From NCBI GenBank assembly GCA_902633585.1, contig CACPGZ010000006.1, forward strand, positions 1-35,614: 35,614 nt of DNA, written 5' to 3'. The notes beneath the pieces are model-generated. The model was not told the DNA's origin. It saw only the letters and a list, made by a program, of their open reading frames with translations, and did no database searches. The position numbers and the translations under genes were made by a program. This document shows, piece by piece, positions 26,763-35,232 of this stretch. Position 1 is the stretch's first letter. Each line of letters begins with the position of its first letter. Origin of the DNA: an uncultured Pelagibacteraceae bacterium (lineage in GTDB: Bacteria; Pseudomonadota; Alphaproteobacteria; Pelagibacterales; Pelagibacteraceae).

Positions 26763-26767
26763 TACAA

Positions 26768-27580
26768 ATGAAAACTTTATTAAACAATATTGATTTAAAT
26801 GAGGCATTATTTGGCAATTCAAATATTGGATTTGTACCTACTATGGGTAGCCTTCACGATGGTCATATCTCACTAATTAAAAAATCTCTAAAACTATCCA
26901 ATAAAACCATTGTAAGTATATTCGTAAATCCTAAACAATTTAATAACAAACAAGACTACAAGAAATATCCTAGGAATGTAAAAAAAGATCTGAAAATTTT
27001 AAAAAAACTAAAAGTGGATTATGTTTATTTGCCTAAAATCAAAGATATCTATAAAGCTAAAAACAAAATAAAGATTAAACTCAACAAACAAGATAAAATA
27101 TTGTGTGCCAAGTATAGAAAGGGTCATTTTGAAGGGGTGATTGAGGTAATGACTCGTCTAACAAAAATAGTGAATCCATCAAAAATATTTATGGGTGAAA
27201 AAGATCTTCAGCAGTTATTATTAGTAAAGAGATTTGTTGAAAAAAATTTTAAATCTAAAATAATTTATTGCAAAACAATTAGAGATAAAAATAAATTGGC
27301 ACTATCTTCTAGAAATATTCTTTTAAACAAAAATAATTTAAACAAAGCAGGAAAAATAGCAAAGAATCTTATTATCTTTAAAAAGAAATTATTTAAAAAG
27401 AAAAATTTAAAAGATTTAATTTTTAAAAAAAAGAATGAACTTAAAAAAAAGTATGATATTAAAATAGATTATCTTGAACTCAGAGATAAAAAAAATCTTA
27501 AATTAACTAATAAAATTAAAAATACCAAAATTTTTATCGCATATTATATTAATAAGGTAAGACTTATTGATAACTTATAA
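26768..27580 (+). CDS. panC: Pantothenate synthetase (pantoate--beta-alanine ligase)
   Basis: Couples pantoate and beta-alanine with ATP to pantothenate, the CoA precursor. I use the ATG at 26768 (270 aa), three residues before LLNN. An upstream ATG at 26738 sits inside the direct repeat and would add ten atypical residues. The nucleotidyltransferase HIGH-like motif is H30-D-G-H33 in PTMGSLHDGH. VSIFVNPKQF, the MGEKDLQQL segment and LALSSRN (KMSKS-like position) follow. The C-terminal part is extremely lysine-rich. panB and panD are not here. It ends 3 bases before the convergent mgtE. Confidence 0.95.
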   Translation: MKTLLNNIDLNEALFGNSNIGFVPTMGSLHDGHISLIKKSLKLSNKTIVSIFVNPKQFNNKQDYKKYPRNVKKDLKILKKLKVDYVYLPKIKDIYKAKNKIKIKLNKQDKILCAKYRKGHFEGVIEVMTRLTKIVNPSKIFMGEKDLQQLLLVKRFVEKNFKSKIIYCKTIRDKNKLALSSRNILLNKNNLNKAGKIAKNLIIFKKKLFKKKNLKDLIFKKKNELKKKYDIKIDYLELRDKKNLKLTNKIKNTKIFIAYYINKVRLIDNL

Positions 27581-27583
27581 TGT

Positions 27584-28957
27584 TTACAAAAAGTAAGCTC
27601 CAACACCTAAAAATGATACGAACCCAATAACATCAGTTATAGTTGTTACAAAAACACTTGATGCTATAGCTGGATCTATATTCATCTTTTTTAATGTAAC
27701 AGGCACCAATATCCCAAACAATCCTGCAACGATCATTGTCAAAATCATTGAAATTGAAATTATTAAAGAGAGTATAATGTCCTGAAACCATAACTGTACA
27801 ATAAAAGAACTTATGATTGCAAAAATAATTCCATTTAAAATCCCAATATTAAATTCTTTAAAAATATTCTGATTAAAATTATTTTTTGTTAAATCATTAG
27901 TGGCAAGAGTTCTAACTGTTACAGCTAATGTTTGCATTCCAGCATTGCCACCCATTGATGCAACTATTGGCATCAAAAAAGCTAAAACAACCATTTGTTC
28001 AATAGTTGCTCCAAATAAACTAATACAATATGTAGCTAAAAATGCAGTGAAAAGATTTAATAACAACCAATTAAATCTTCTTTTCGTTTTTGTTATTACT
28101 CCATCTGTAATTTCCTCATCACCTACACCGGCTAATCTTAACGCATCTTCCTCGGCTTCTTCTTTTAAAACTGTTAGAACATCATCTGACGTGATCATTC
28201 CAACTAATTTATTATTTTTATCAATAACACATGCTGAATTTAAATTATAATTTTCAAATGAATTACCAACTTCTTCTCTATCCATATCTACAGGAACTAA
28301 AAAAATAGAGTCATCCATTATTGATGACATTTTTGTTTCTCTTGGTGTTCTTAGAACTTTGGATGATGGTACAGCACCAATAGGTTTAAAATTTTCATCA
28401 ACAATATAAATTTCTAAAAATTGTTCTGGTAAATCTTTATTTTCTCTTAAATAATCGATAGTTTGACCTACAGACCAGTTACTAGGTATTGCAGTAAATT
28501 CTCTCTGCATTATTCTAGCTGCACTATCCTCAGGATAACTAAGACCTTCCAATAAAGCAAAACGATCTTTAGGTGGTAGTAAACTTAAAATAGAATTTTT
28601 ATTTTTTTCATCTACATTTTCAAGTATAGCTATAGCATCGTCAGACTCCAGGTTTTTCAATATTCTAACTATCGCATCTGAAGAAAGATATTTTATAATT
28701 TCAGTTTGAACGGACTCATTTAACTCAACAAAAACTTCGGGATCTATTTTGAAATTATTAAGTTTAATTAAATTTTCTCTATCATTTTGCCCTAAGTGTT
28801 CTATTATATCAGCTGCATCAGCAGGGTGCATTTCTTTAAAAGAATTCGTTATAAAAGTTGCGTCATTATTTGAAATTTTATCAGTAACTACTTTTATGAA
28901 CTCTTTATTGAATTCAAAATTGACTTTTTTATCTTTAATTTTTTTAATTAAAGCCAT
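27584..28957 (-). CDS. mgtE: Magnesium transporter MgtE
   Basis: Inner-membrane Mg2+ channel/transporter gated by cytoplasmic Mg2+. 457 residues in the canonical order: MgtE N domain (about 30-130, helical repeats), two CBS domains (about 135-260, SVGQTIDYLRE and MTSDDVLTVLKEE), a connecting helix, then five membrane segments from about residue 290. Pore-side segments include PIVASMGGNAGMQTLAVTVRTLA and FGILVPVTLKKMNIDPAIASSVFVTTITD, the last with the conserved acidic residue. An AGGA stands seven bases before the ATG, so unlike several neighbours it has a clear ribosome binding site. It is divergent from lipB. Confidence 0.96.
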   Translation of the reverse strand: MALIKKIKDKKVNFEFNKEFIKVVTDKISNNDATFITNSFKEMHPADAADIIEHLGQNDRENLIKLNNFKIDPEVFVELNESVQTEIIKYLSSDAIVRILKNLESDDAIAILENVDEKNKNSILSLLPPKDRFALLEGLSYPEDSAARIMQREFTAIPSNWSVGQTIDYLRENKDLPEQFLEIYIVDENFKPIGAVPSSKVLRTPRETKMSSIMDDSIFLVPVDMDREEVGNSFENYNLNSACVIDKNNKLVGMITSDDVLTVLKEEAEEDALRLAGVGDEEITDGVITKTKRRFNWLLLNLFTAFLATYCISLFGATIEQMVVLAFLMPIVASMGGNAGMQTLAVTVRTLATNDLTKNNFNQNIFKEFNIGILNGIIFAIISSFIVQLWFQDIILSLIISISMILTMIVAGLFGILVPVTLKKMNIDPAIASSVFVTTITDVIGFVSFLGVGAYFL

Positions 28958-29005
28958 AAATTTTCCTATTATTTAGGTCGATCTTTTAATACATAATCAA
29001 AAGAT

Positions 29006-29011
29006 TACAAT
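29006..29011 (+). promoter_or_regulatory. lipB: Candidate -10 element of lipB (leaderless)
   Basis: TACAAT ends 6 bases before the lipB ATG at 29018, so transcription would begin at or next to the start codon. There is no Shine-Dalgarno sequence in front of the ATG, and the -35 region is poor. Assigned by eye. Confidence 0.3.
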
Positions 29012-29017
29012 TTTTAA

Positions 29018-29638
29018 ATGAGTATAGAAATTAAAAAGTCTGAAAAACCTATCATTTATGAGGATGCTAAAAAAATGATGGAAGAAAGATTGTTAAATGT
29101 GGATCAAAATAAATCAAATGAATTAATTTGGACTTTAGAACATCCAGACATTTATACAGCTGGGACAAGCTATAATGAAAGCGATATTTTAGATAAATCA
29201 ATTAAGATTTTAGAGACGAATAGAGGGGGTAAAATTACTTATCACGGACCAGGTCAACTAGTTTGTTACTTTGTAATAGACCTAAAAAAAAGAAAAAAAG
29301 ATATAAGAAACTTTATTACAATTATAGAAAAAACAATAATAGATACGTTACAATTTTTTAATATAAAAACTTTTTCAGATAAAGAAAATATTGGAATATG
29401 GCACAAAGATAACGAACAAACAAAAAAAGTAGCTGCGATTGGAGTAAGAATTAGTAAATGGATAGCTTATCATGGTTTTTCAATTAATATTAATAACAAT
29501 TTAGATAAATATAGAGCGATAATTCCATGTGGTATTAAAGATAAAGGAGTCACAAATCTAAAACAAATCAAAGATCAAGATTATAATGAATTAGAAAAAA
29601 AACTAGTTGAAATTTTTATTTCAAATTTGAATAAGTAA
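29018..29638 (+). CDS. lipB: Octanoyl-[acyl-carrier-protein] transferase LipB
   Basis: Transfers octanoyl from acyl carrier protein to lipoyl domains, the first step of lipoate attachment to 2-oxoacid dehydrogenases and the glycine cleavage H protein. The 206-residue protein shows [16 protein letters not shown], then the catalytic Lys137 in KKVAAIGVR and the acyl-carrying Cys171 in [14 protein letters not shown]. The His in AYHGFSIN is also conserved. The 3' end overlaps the convergent rluC gene by 23 bases. lipA is not in the window. Confidence 0.95.
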   Translation: MSIEIKKSEKPIIYEDAKKMMEERLLNVDQNKSNELIWTLEHPDIYTAGTSYNESDILDKSIKILETNRGGKITYHGPGQLVCYFVIDLKKRKKDIRNFITIIEKTIIDTLQFFNIKTFSDKENIGIWHKDNEQTKKVAAIGVRISKWIAYHGFSININNNLDKYRAIIPCGIKDKGVTNLKQIKDQDYNELEKKLVEIFISNLNK

Positions 29639-30533
29639 GTCTTTTAATTTTTAATAATTTTTTAAAATAATCAGGTAGTAAAGCTTTATAAGTAAATTTT
29701 TTGTCTTTAATCATGAATTTTATTTCGTAAGCATGAAGCATTAATTCTTTGTTAATACCAATTGTTTTGGTGAAAGATTTATATTTGTTATCCCCATAAA
29801 TTGAGTGACCAATATTAAAAAGTTGTTTTCTTAATTGATGTTTCCTACCAGTAATTGGTTTCATCTCAACAAGACTAGAATTCGAATTTTTATCAATGAC
29901 TTTGTAAATTGTTTTTGATTTTTCAATAATTTTTTTCCCGTTATCATAACGTACTAAATCATCATTCCATTCTCCTGAATTTTTTTCAAGTTCACCATGA
30001 CATATAGCTAGATAAGTTTTGTGCACTTTTCTCAATCTGAATAATGATGTTAATAATTGTGCTGTTTCTCTATTTTTAGCCATTAAAAAAACACCCGATG
30101 TATCTTTGTCTAATCTGTGAACAGAAAAAGGTTTTGAGTCTAAAAAAATTTTACTTTTTTTGAATATATCAATTAAGTTTTTTTTGGATTTTGTTCCACC
30201 CTGAACAGAAATACCAGCACTTTTATTTAAAACAATAAAATTTTCATTGTTATCTATTATTAAATCTTCATTAGCTTTGATTATTTGATTAGTGGGATTA
30301 AAACTTATTTTTTTTTGTAGAATTCTTTCCTCAAATTTAAAGCCGTAAAAATCAATTTTGTCATTAGATTTAACTTTATGAGAACTTTTTATTTTTTTTT
30401 TATTAACCTTAATTTTGCCTGATCTTAGAGATTTTTCAATTAGTCCTTGGGGAATTCTCCCTATTGTATTCCGTATCCATCTATCAACACGCATATTATT
30501 ACACGTTGAGTCAACGATGTAACTTTTTAACAT
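29616..30533 (-). CDS. rluC: 23S rRNA pseudouridine synthase, RluC-like (RluA family)
   Basis: 305 residues: an N-terminal S4 RNA-binding domain (about 13-62, MRVDRWIRN...GKIKVNKKK) followed by the RluA-type catalytic domain with Asp142 in [19 protein letters not shown] and IYGDNKY are the other family motifs. In E. coli RluC modifies three uridines of 23S rRNA, while RluD is a close alternative; the spacing and text of the motif look more like RluC. It lies 9 bases after rplQ at the end of the ribosomal protein unit, so it is probably co-transcribed. Its last 23 bases are shared with the antisense end of lipB. Confidence 0.88.
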   Translation of the reverse strand: MLKSYIVDSTCNNMRVDRWIRNTIGRIPQGLIEKSLRSGKIKVNKKKIKSSHKVKSNDKIDFYGFKFEERILQKKISFNPTNQIIKANEDLIIDNNENFIVLNKSAGISVQGGTKSKKNLIDIFKKSKIFLDSKPFSVHRLDKDTSGVFLMAKNRETAQLLTSLFRLRKVHKTYLAICHGELEKNSGEWNDDLVRYDNGKKIIEKSKTIYKVIDKNSNSSLVEMKPITGRKHQLRKQLFNIGHSIYGDNKYKSFTKTIGINKELMLHAYEIKFMIKDKKFTYKALLPDYFKKLLKIKRLTYSNLK

Positions 30534-30542
30534 AAAAAAATA

Positions 30543-30992
30543 TTATTTTGATGCAGTAACTGGTTTTTTATCTTCTTTTTTTTCAGGTTCTTTTGAAGCA
30601 GATTTTTTCTTTTTATCAACTTTTTTCGCTTCAACATCTCTGTCAACAAATTCAATAATTGCCATTGGTGCATTATCGCCATATCTGAAACCAGCCTTAA
30701 TTATTCTTGTATAACCACCTGATCTTTTCTCGTATCTTTTTGATAATGTCTTTCTAACTTTATTTGCAGATTTAATGTCTTGCAATTGTGAAACTAGAGC
30801 TTTTGTGTTATGAAGATTATCTCTCTTCCCTAATGTAATAATCTTATCAGCCTGAGGCTTTAAAAACTTTGCCTTTGGTAATGTTGTTTTAATTTGCTCA
30901 TATTTTATCAAAGAATTAAGCATGTTTTTTAATAATGCTTTTCTGTGTTCAGATGTTCTGTTGAGTTTCTTATTAGCAAATCCATGTCTCAT
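30543..30992 (-). CDS. rplQ: Ribosomal protein L17
   Basis: Large-subunit protein near the exit tunnel. [20 protein letters not shown] at the start and [15 protein letters not shown] near residue 102-116 are diagnostic. The core ends around residue 118, and the last 30 residues are a lysine/glutamate tail, a common alphaproteobacterial extension that varies in length. The ATG follows the rpoA stop with no spacer base, a normal alpha-operon order. Confidence 0.97.
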   Translation of the reverse strand: MRHGFANKKLNRTSEHRKALLKNMLNSLIKYEQIKTTLPKAKFLKPQADKIITLGKRDNLHNTKALVSQLQDIKSANKVRKTLSKRYEKRSGGYTRIIKAGFRYGDNAPMAIIEFVDRDVEAKKVDKKKKSASKEPEKKEDKKPVTASK

Positions 30993-32021
30993 TTATATAG
31001 CTTCCTCAAGTTTTTTAGACATTTCAGCTATATTGTCTGGTGGCCAATTTGGTATCTCCATCCCTAAATACAATGACATACCCGTCAAAACCTCTTTAAT
31101 TTCATTGAGTGATTTTCTTCCAAAATTTGGTGTTCTAAGCATTTCACCCTCAGATTTTTGAACAAGATCACCTATATAAATTATATTATCATTTTTTAAA
31201 CAATTCATTGAGCGAACAGATAATTCTAATTCATCAACTTTTCTTAATAAATTTTTATTAAATTCAGGTTCTGTTGATACCTCTTTAACAGGAGCCTCTA
31301 CTGGCTCATCAAAATTAATAAACATTTTAAGTTGATCTTGGAAAATTCTTGCAGAGTAAGCAACTGCATCCTCTGCTGAAATTGATCCATCAGTTTCAAC
31401 TTCCATTGTGAGTTTGTCATAGTCGAGAGCTTTACCTTCTCTAGCAGTGCTTACAGAGTAAGAAACTTTTTTAACAGGGCTATATAAAGAGTCTATAGCG
31501 ATCAATCCTAAAGGAGGTTCCTCAGGTTTATTTAATTCCGCTGGAACATATCCTTTGCCAGTATTAACATTCATTTCCATATGAAAGGTCGTATTTTCAT
31601 CTAAATTACAAATTACTAATTCAGGATTTAAGATTTCAACATCTGCTACGGGAGTTATATCCGAAGCTTTTATTTCACCAGGTCCTTTTGCATCTAAAAC
31701 AAGTTTTTTAGTTCCCTCTGATGATGATTTTAATGCTAAAGATTTAACATTCAGAACTATATCGGTAACATCTTCTCTTACACCCTTTATAGAAGTAAAC
31801 TCATGTAATACACCATCTATTTGAATAGATGTAACTGCTGCACCTCTTATTGATGACAACAAAATTCTTCTTAAAGAATTACCCAAAGTTAAACCATAAC
31901 CTTTTTCAAGTGGTTCTGCTATTATCTTCGCTCTAGATAAATCATCACTCATTTGAACATCTATTTTTGATGGTTTAATTAGAGATTTCCAGTTTTTGAT
32001 ATTTACATTTTCAGTTTCCAT
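30993..32021 (-). CDS. rpoA: DNA-directed RNA polymerase alpha subunit
   Basis: 342 residues. The N-terminal dimerisation and assembly domain (about 1-235) shows [22 protein letters not shown] and [13 protein letters not shown] linker follows, then the C-terminal DNA- and activator-binding domain (about 265-330) with [15 protein letters not shown] and [16 protein letters not shown]. Its ATG overlaps the rpsK stop by one base. The alphaCTD arginine-helix region is present, so UP-element and activator contacts should be possible. Confidence 0.98.
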   Translation of the reverse strand: METENVNIKNWKSLIKPSKIDVQMSDDLSRAKIIAEPLEKGYGLTLGNSLRRILLSSIRGAAVTSIQIDGVLHEFTSIKGVREDVTDIVLNVKSLALKSSSEGTKKLVLDAKGPGEIKASDITPVADVEILNPELVICNLDENTTFHMEMNVNTGKGYVPAELNKPEEPPLGLIAIDSLYSPVKKVSYSVSTAREGKALDYDKLTMEVETDGSISAEDAVAYSARIFQDQLKMFINFDEPVEAPVKEVSTEPEFNKNLLRKVDELELSVRSMNCLKNDNIIYIGDLVQKSEGEMLRTPNFGRKSLNEIKEVLTGMSLYLGMEIPNWPPDNIAEMSKKLEEAI

Positions 32022-32470
32022 TAAACTCTCCTTTTTTTTGGTGGCCTAGTGCCATTATGTGGCATTGGTGTAGTATCTTTAATTGATAGAATTTTAAATC
32101 CTCTTGCTTGTAAAGCTCTTAATGCAGTCTCTCTTCCTGAACCTGGACCTTTTACTTCAACTGATAATGTTTTCATACCAAATTCTAAAGCCTTTGATGC
32201 AGCTGCATCAGCAGCAATTTGTGCTGCGTACGGCGTAGATTTTCTAGAACCCTTAAAACCTTTTTGACCTGCTGAAGCCCAAGAAATTATATTTCCATTT
32301 GTATCGGCTATTGAGATAATGGTATTGTTGAAAGTTGACTGAACGTAAGCGATACCATTTAATATATTTTTTTTAACTTTTTTCTTTTTAGAGTAAGAGC
32401 TTTTTTTGATCTTACCTGCAACCTTTTCATTTTTTTGGTCCTTCTTTTCAATTTTATCAACTTTAGCCAT
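32021..32470 (-). CDS. rpsK: Ribosomal protein S11
   Basis: Small-subunit platform protein. The core is clear from [21 protein letters not shown] to the C-terminal [16 protein letters not shown]. At 149 aa it is about 20 residues longer than E. coli S11, the extra being a lysine-rich N-terminal extension (about 1-36). The ATG is 2 bases after the rpsM stop. The basic extension probably binds rRNA (inference). Confidence 0.97.
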   Translation of the reverse strand: MAKVDKIEKKDQKNEKVAGKIKKSSYSKKKKVKKNILNGIAYVQSTFNNTIISIADTNGNIISWASAGQKGFKGSRKSTPYAAQIAADAAASKALEFGMKTLSVEVKGPGSGRETALRALQARGFKILSIKDTTPMPHNGTRPPKKRRV

Positions 32471-32472
32471 GT

Positions 32473-32856
32473 TTATTTTTTCAGTGGAGTTAATTTTTTA
32501 CCTGCAATTGCAATTGCTTTACCTTTTCTTGTTCTTGCGTTGCATCTAGTTCTTTGACCTCTTACAGGTAATTTTTTTCTATGTCTCGATCCTCTGTAGC
32601 AAGCTAAATCAATTAATCTTTTAATGTTTAAAGAGTAATCTCTTCTCAAATCTCCCTCAACTTTAAAATTTTGATCTATGTATTCCCTGATTTTTAAAAT
32701 TTCATCGTCGGTTAGTTGATTCACTCTTTTTTCTTTTGGTATTTTTAATGATGAGCAAATTCGCGATGAAAACTTGTCCCCAATGCCATAAATGTAAGTT
32801 AGACCTACATGAACGAGTTTGTTCTGTGGAATATTTATACCTGCAATACGAGCCAT
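32473..32856 (-). CDS. rpsM: Ribosomal protein S13
   Basis: Head protein of the 30S subunit that contacts tRNA and the 50S bridge. The 127-residue product opens with [13 protein letters not shown] and has the [14 protein letters not shown] helix-hairpin and the C-terminal [22 protein letters not shown]. It is the first gene after the strongest-looking promoter of the window (32881-32908), which would give it a leader of about 18 nt. rpmJ is absent upstream, replaced by adk as is usual in alphaproteobacteria. Confidence 0.97.
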   Translation of the reverse strand: MARIAGINIPQNKLVHVGLTYIYGIGDKFSSRICSSLKIPKEKRVNQLTDDEILKIREYIDQNFKVEGDLRRDYSLNIKRLIDLACYRGSRHRKKLPVRGQRTRCNARTRKGKAIAIAGKKLTPLKK

Positions 32857-32880
32857 ATATTATGTGATAATTTTCAGCCT

Positions 32881-32908
32881 TTTATATAAGATGATCTTTT
32901 AAAGTCAA
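32881..32908 (-). promoter_or_regulatory. Sigma-70-type promoter upstream of rpsM
   Basis: On the minus strand TTGACT (plus-strand 32903-32908), 16 bases, then TATAAA (32881-32886). Each hexamer matches the consensus in five of six positions. The predicted start near 32874 leaves about 18 nt before the rpsM ATG at 32856. It lies in the 56-base gap between adk and rpsM, by far the largest gap in this ribosomal cluster, and should drive rpsM-rpsK-rpoA-rplQ-rluC separately from the upstream spc-type genes. Confidence 0.6.
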
Positions 32909-32912
32909 CGGG

Positions 32913-33476
32913 TTAAACATTGATAAAACTGTTGATTTTAGAGGTTATTTCTTCAATTTTAGAACTGCCATCTAATTCATGAAAATTGGAATTTTCTGAG
33001 TAGAAATCCAAAACAGGTTTAGTAGTTTCCATATATTTATCATACCTCTTTATGATTGTAGTTAAATCATCATCAGATCTATTTTCTATAGTTTTTCTTT
33101 GCTCAATTCTTTTGATTACTGTGTCTTTATTCACATCTAGAAAAAATACAAAATCGATTTTCTGATTTGTTTTCCCTAATAATTTTTCTAAATTCTTTGC
33201 CTGGGTTAATGACCTTGGATATCCATCAAAAATGAGTTTATTCTTCTTAGTAGGATCAGATAGTACTTTTTCTATCAATGAATTAACTATTTCGTCACTA
33301 ACAAATCTACCATCACCCATATCCTCAACTATTTTTTTTCCTATTTCAGAATTTTTTTGAATTTCTTCTCTCAACATATCACCTGTCGAAATTTGGAAAT
33401 TATCTAATTTTTTCGCTAAGTTTTTAGCTTGTGTTCCTTTGCCAGCTCCTGGAGGTCCAAATAAAATTACATTCAC
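32913..33476 (-). CDS. adk: Adenylate kinase (short form)
   Basis: Interconverts ATP, AMP and ADP. The P-loop is GPPGAGKGTQ (7-16), with STGDMLREE, DGYPRSLTQAKNL and the NRSDDD segment. At 187 aa it is the short form: the LID region between EQRKTIENRSDDD and the last helix lacks the roughly 30-residue insertion and zinc cysteines of long forms, as in other alphaproteobacteria. It lies 10 bases after secY and is followed by the 56-base gap with the rpsM promoter. Confidence 0.97.
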   Translation of the reverse strand: MNVILFGPPGAGKGTQAKNLAKKLDNFQISTGDMLREEIQKNSEIGKKIVEDMGDGRFVSDEIVNSLIEKVLSDPTKKNKLIFDGYPRSLTQAKNLEKLLGKTNQKIDFVFFLDVNKDTVIKRIEQRKTIENRSDDDLTTIIKRYDKYMETTKPVLDFYSENSNFHELDGSSKIEEITSKINSFINV

Positions 33477-33486
33477 TTTTTGTTAT

Positions 33487-34767
33487 TTACCTACCAAATT
33501 TGGTTTTTTTAATTAATTGCTCATATTGCGAGCTCATAAGTCGGGTTTGAATTTGCGTAACTGTATCAATTGCAACGACTACAACAATTAATATTGACGT
33601 TCCACCCAAATAAAATGGTATTGGATAATTAGCGATTAAAAACTCTGGCATAAGACAAACTAAAGTAAGGTATAAAGCGCCAATAGTAGTTAATTTTGTT
33701 AGAATATTTTCAATGTAAAGTGCTGTACTTTCACCTGGTCTTATACCTGGAACAAAACCACCATATTTTCTTAAATTATCGGCTGTCTCTGTAGGATTAA
33801 AAGTGATTGAGGTGTAAAAAAAAGTGAAAAAAATAATTCCTGATGCATAAAGTAACATGTAAAGAGGTTGTCCTTGAGTAAAATAAGAACTTAAGTTTAA
33901 AAAAGTTTCATTATCAGAAACATTAAAATTTGAAAACGTCACAGGTAATAACAGTAAAGCTGACGCGAAAATAGCTGGTATAACTCCAGCTTGATTGATC
34001 TTCAAAGGCAAATGAGATGATTCTCCTCCATACATTTTGTTACCCATTTGTCTTTTAGGATAATTTATTAAAATTTTTCTCAAAGCTCTCTCCATAAAAA
34101 CAATAAATAAAATAGTTAGAACCAATAAAACAAAAATCGCAATTATCATAAATGTTGATATCGCACCAGTTCTGCCCAATTCAAATGTTGTTACTAGGGC
34201 TCTAGGAATTTCTGCAACAATCCCAGCAAAAATGATTAATGATATTCCATTTCCAATTCCTCTTTGTGTAATTTGTTCACCTAACCACATTAAAAAAATT
34301 GTACCAGCTACAATGGTTGTAACTGTTGATACTTTAAAAAACATCCCTGGATTAATTACTAAATTGGCTGAAGACTCTAAACCAACAGATAAACCGTAAC
34401 CCTGTACGGTAGCTAATAAAACTGTTCCATATCTAGTAATTTGAGTAATCTTTGCTCTTCCAGTTTCGCCTTGTGCTTTTAGATTTTTAAAATAATCAGA
34501 TACACCTGTTAATAATTGAACTATTATAGAGGACGAAATATAAGGCATTATTCCTAATGCAAAAATTGCCATCCTACTTACAGCACCTCCAGCAAATACA
34601 TTAAACATACCAAGTAAACCTTTTTGGTTACCCTCCATCAAAACTTTTAATTGTTCTGGATCAATTCCAGGTAAAGGGACAAAAGTACCAAATCTATAGA
34701 CCGCTAATATTGCAACCGTAAAGATTAATCTATTTCTTAAATCAACACTTGAAGATGAAGAGCTCAT
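33487..34767 (-). CDS. secY: Protein translocase subunit SecY
   Basis: Central channel of the Sec translocon, ten membrane helices in 426 residues (E. coli 443). Recognised from FVPLPGIDPEQL in the first periplasmic loop, the FNVFAGGAVSRMAIFALGIMPYISSSIIVQLL plug and helix 2 region, GIGNGISLIIFAGIV, the basic C-terminal cytoplasmic loop YPKRQMGNKMYGG, and PTETADNLRKYGGFVPGIRPG. A short serine-rich stretch (MSSSSSS) replaces the usual N-terminal cytoplasmic helix sequence. It lies 12 bases after rplO. Confidence 0.98.
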   Translation of the reverse strand: MSSSSSSVDLRNRLIFTVAILAVYRFGTFVPLPGIDPEQLKVLMEGNQKGLLGMFNVFAGGAVSRMAIFALGIMPYISSSIIVQLLTGVSDYFKNLKAQGETGRAKITQITRYGTVLLATVQGYGLSVGLESSANLVINPGMFFKVSTVTTIVAGTIFLMWLGEQITQRGIGNGISLIIFAGIVAEIPRALVTTFELGRTGAISTFMIIAIFVLLVLTILFIVFMERALRKILINYPKRQMGNKMYGGESSHLPLKINQAGVIPAIFASALLLLPVTFSNFNVSDNETFLNLSSYFTQGQPLYMLLYASGIIFFTFFYTSITFNPTETADNLRKYGGFVPGIRPGESTALYIENILTKLTTIGALYLTLVCLMPEFLIANYPIPFYLGGTSILIVVVVAIDTVTQIQTRLMSSQYEQLIKKTKFGR

Positions 34768-34779
34768 TATCTTAAGATA

Positions 34780-35232
34780 TTATTTTTTAAGTTGTATTGA
34801 TCCACCAATTTTTTCTAACTTTTCTAATGCTGATTTTGAGGCTAAATCAGCTTCAATATTAATTTTATCTTTAATTTCACCAGAACCTAAAATCTTAAGT
34901 TTTTTTGAATTCTTATTTATTAATTTTAATTTTTTTAATGATGATGAATTTAATATATTATCAGCACTTACCGTTTTCTTATCAATAAAGGACTGTATTT
35001 TATCTAAATTTAAAATAGCTATATTCTCTTTTTGTATTGGATTAAAACCTCTCTTAGGTAAACGTCTGTACAAAGGCATTTGACCTCCTTCAAAACTTTT
35101 TATTGCAACACCTGATCTGGACTTTTGACCCTTTACACCTCTTCCTGAGGTTTTACCTTTTCCTGAGCCAATACCTCTACCAACTCTTATCTTAGATTTA
35201 TTTAATTTGGGTCTATTATTTAATTTTATCAT
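34780..35232 (-). CDS. rplO: Ribosomal protein L15
   Basis: Large-subunit assembly protein, 150 aa. N-terminal basic glycine-rich stretch GRGIGSGKGKTSGRGVKGQKSR and the GGQMPLYRRLPKRGF motif identify it. The ATG overlaps the rpsE stop by one base (TAATG at 35230-35234). rpmD (L30), which normally lies between rpsE and rplO, is missing, and there is no room for it. Confidence 0.97.
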   Translation of the reverse strand: MIKLNNRPKLNKSKIRVGRGIGSGKGKTSGRGVKGQKSRSGVAIKSFEGGQMPLYRRLPKRGFNPIQKENIAILNLDKIQSFIDKKTVSADNILNSSSLKKLKLINKNSKKLKILGSGEIKDKINIEADLASKSALEKLEKIGGSIQLKK

